In this document: piece after piece, positions 63,384 through 64,000 of the stretch
How positions within the stretch are numbered: position 1 is the first letter of the stretch
How the letters are laid out: every line of letters starts with the position of its first letter
NCBI GenBank assembly: GCA_023228945.1
Contig: JALOAI010000003.1
Location: 124,001 to 188,000 of the forward strand
DNA from: Pigmentiphaga sp.
Lineage (GTDB): Bacteria; Pseudomonadota; Gammaproteobacteria; Burkholderiales; Burkholderiaceae_B
Reading direction: 5' to 3'
Length of the DNA: 64,000 nucleotides
Made by a program: the position numbers and the translations under genes
Notes under the pieces: model-generated
Databases searched by the model: none
Seen by the model: the letters and a program-made list of their open reading frames with translations, nothing else
Told to the model about the DNA's origin: nothing

Positions 63384-64000
63384 AATTCAAGCCGGGGAGC
63401 TGCACGCCGGCCGCGCGCAGCACGGAAGCCAGCTGGGAGGCCGCCATCTCGGTGCCCGAAACGCCCACGACGGGCTGGACCTTGCGCGATTCGTGCACCG
63501 AGCCATCCCTGCCCACCGCCCGGACCTCGGCGATGGCCACCTCCAGCGCCGGATCGGCCACCAGGATGGCGCGGCAGCGATCGAGCCCCACGGTGGCCAG
63601 CGCGCAGGTAGTCATGGTGTTGACGTTGCGCGGGAAGCGCCGCGCAATGCCGCGCGCGGGCCCGTCGTAGATCACGGTGGCCTCGCGGATGCCGGCGGGA
63701 TCCAGGCCGCTGTCCGCAAAATCGATGTTCGCCGGATTCTTGCGGAAGGTGATGGTGACGTCCTGCCACATGTCCCGCACTTCCACCAGGTTGTCCAGGC
63801 CGATCAGGGCGCCGTGGGGGATGAAAATGCGGCGGCCGCAGGCTTCGGCCAGCGCCGTGAGCCGGGCTTCGAGCTCGGCATCGGCGAAGGCATTGACCGA
63901 CAGCGGCAGGTAATCCGCCGCGCGCAGCAGGGTTTCGCCATGGTCGCGGGTGATATCGGGATGAGCGCATTCGACGACCAGATCGGGCGAGCGCTGTGCG
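63376..64000 (-). CDS. nadX: L-aspartate dehydrogenase, partial (5' end outside the window)
   Basis: The frame is open to the window edge, so the N-terminal Rossmann part is cut off. Visible blocks are DLVVECAHPDITRDHGETLL, LSVNAFADAELEARL, RRIFIPHGALIGLDNL, a Tyr/Gly segment TVIYDGPARGIARRFPRNVNT and the end SGTEMAASQLASVLRAAG, as in the NadX/DUF108 family. The enzyme converts L-aspartate to iminoaspartate with NAD(P), for NAD synthesis or aspartate breakdown. It is coupled to the MarR gene. Confidence 0.85.
   Translation of the reverse strand, partial: AQRSPDLVVECAHPDITRDHGETLLRAADYLPLSVNAFADAELEARLTALAEACGRRIFIPHGALIGLDNLVEVRDMWQDVTITFRKNPANIDFADSGLDPAGIREATVIYDGPARGIARRFPRNVNTMTTCALATVGLDRCRAILVADPALEVAIAEVRAVGRDGSVHESRKVQPVVGVSGTEMAASQLASVLRAAGVQLPGLNYV

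Overview
The window is high-GC chromosomal DNA from a betaproteobacterium, most likely of the family Alcaligenaceae (Bordetella/Achromobacter relatives). The evidence is a Bug-type tricarboxylate-transporter receptor, many LysR/IclR/GlxA regulators, a large autotransporter and a sulfate operon of the sbp-cysTWA type. The genus cannot be fixed from the sequence alone. No rRNA or tRNA gene was seen.

Left part (1-20.5 kb). A tandem pair of nearly identical enolase-superfamily dehydratases (92-2450) converges on a roxA-mutS pair (2440-6461). A Phd/ParE-type toxin-antitoxin locus sits directly upstream of mutS. From 7.5 to 10.7 kb lies a gene graveyard: remnants of an HD-domain protein, a GlxA-type regulator and a beta-lactamase-fold serine hydrolase flank an intact LLM flavin oxidoreductase. 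After this come an NAD(P)-binding protein, a GlxA regulator, a cysteine hydrolase, a BASS-family transporter, a Bug receptor with an FAD oxidoreductase and a divergent IclR regulator, aspA, and a higBA toxin-antitoxin pair.

Centre (20.8-37.0 kb). This is a complete type I-F CRISPR-Cas locus: cas1, cas2-3, csy1, csy2, csy3, cas6f, an AT-rich leader with a perfect IHF consensus, and a very long array. I count 107 complete repeats, then a repeat cut after 8 bases. There the array is interrupted by two nested, truncated IS3-family remnants. It resumes with half a repeat and two degenerate repeats and ends against a truncated response-regulator gene. The locus therefore looks like an acquired island whose distal end was remodelled by IS-mediated deletion.

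Right part (37.2-64 kb). In order: a cytochrome b561/YceI/YceI operon, a ku-ligD end-joining pair, a metalloprotease-type autotransporter, an oligopeptide ABC transporter operon with a fused ATPase, a DUF2239 gene, a LysR regulator divergent from mmsA, a sulfate ABC operon (sbp-cysT-cysW-cysA), an alpha/beta hydrolase divergent from a LysR regulator, a second higBA-type pair, and a MarR gene coupled to a partial L-aspartate dehydrogenase at the edge.

The most unusual theme is a set of GC-rich palindromic elements that lie inside genes without breaking the frame. A three-hairpin element of about 116 bp occurs between ku and ligD, and a homologous copy sits in frame in the alpha/beta hydrolase, adding 41 residues. 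A different 72-bp palindromic unit is repeated three times in frame at the start of cysW, and cysT has a palindrome-rich N-terminal extension. This resembles in behaviour, though not in sequence, the Rickettsia palindromic elements.
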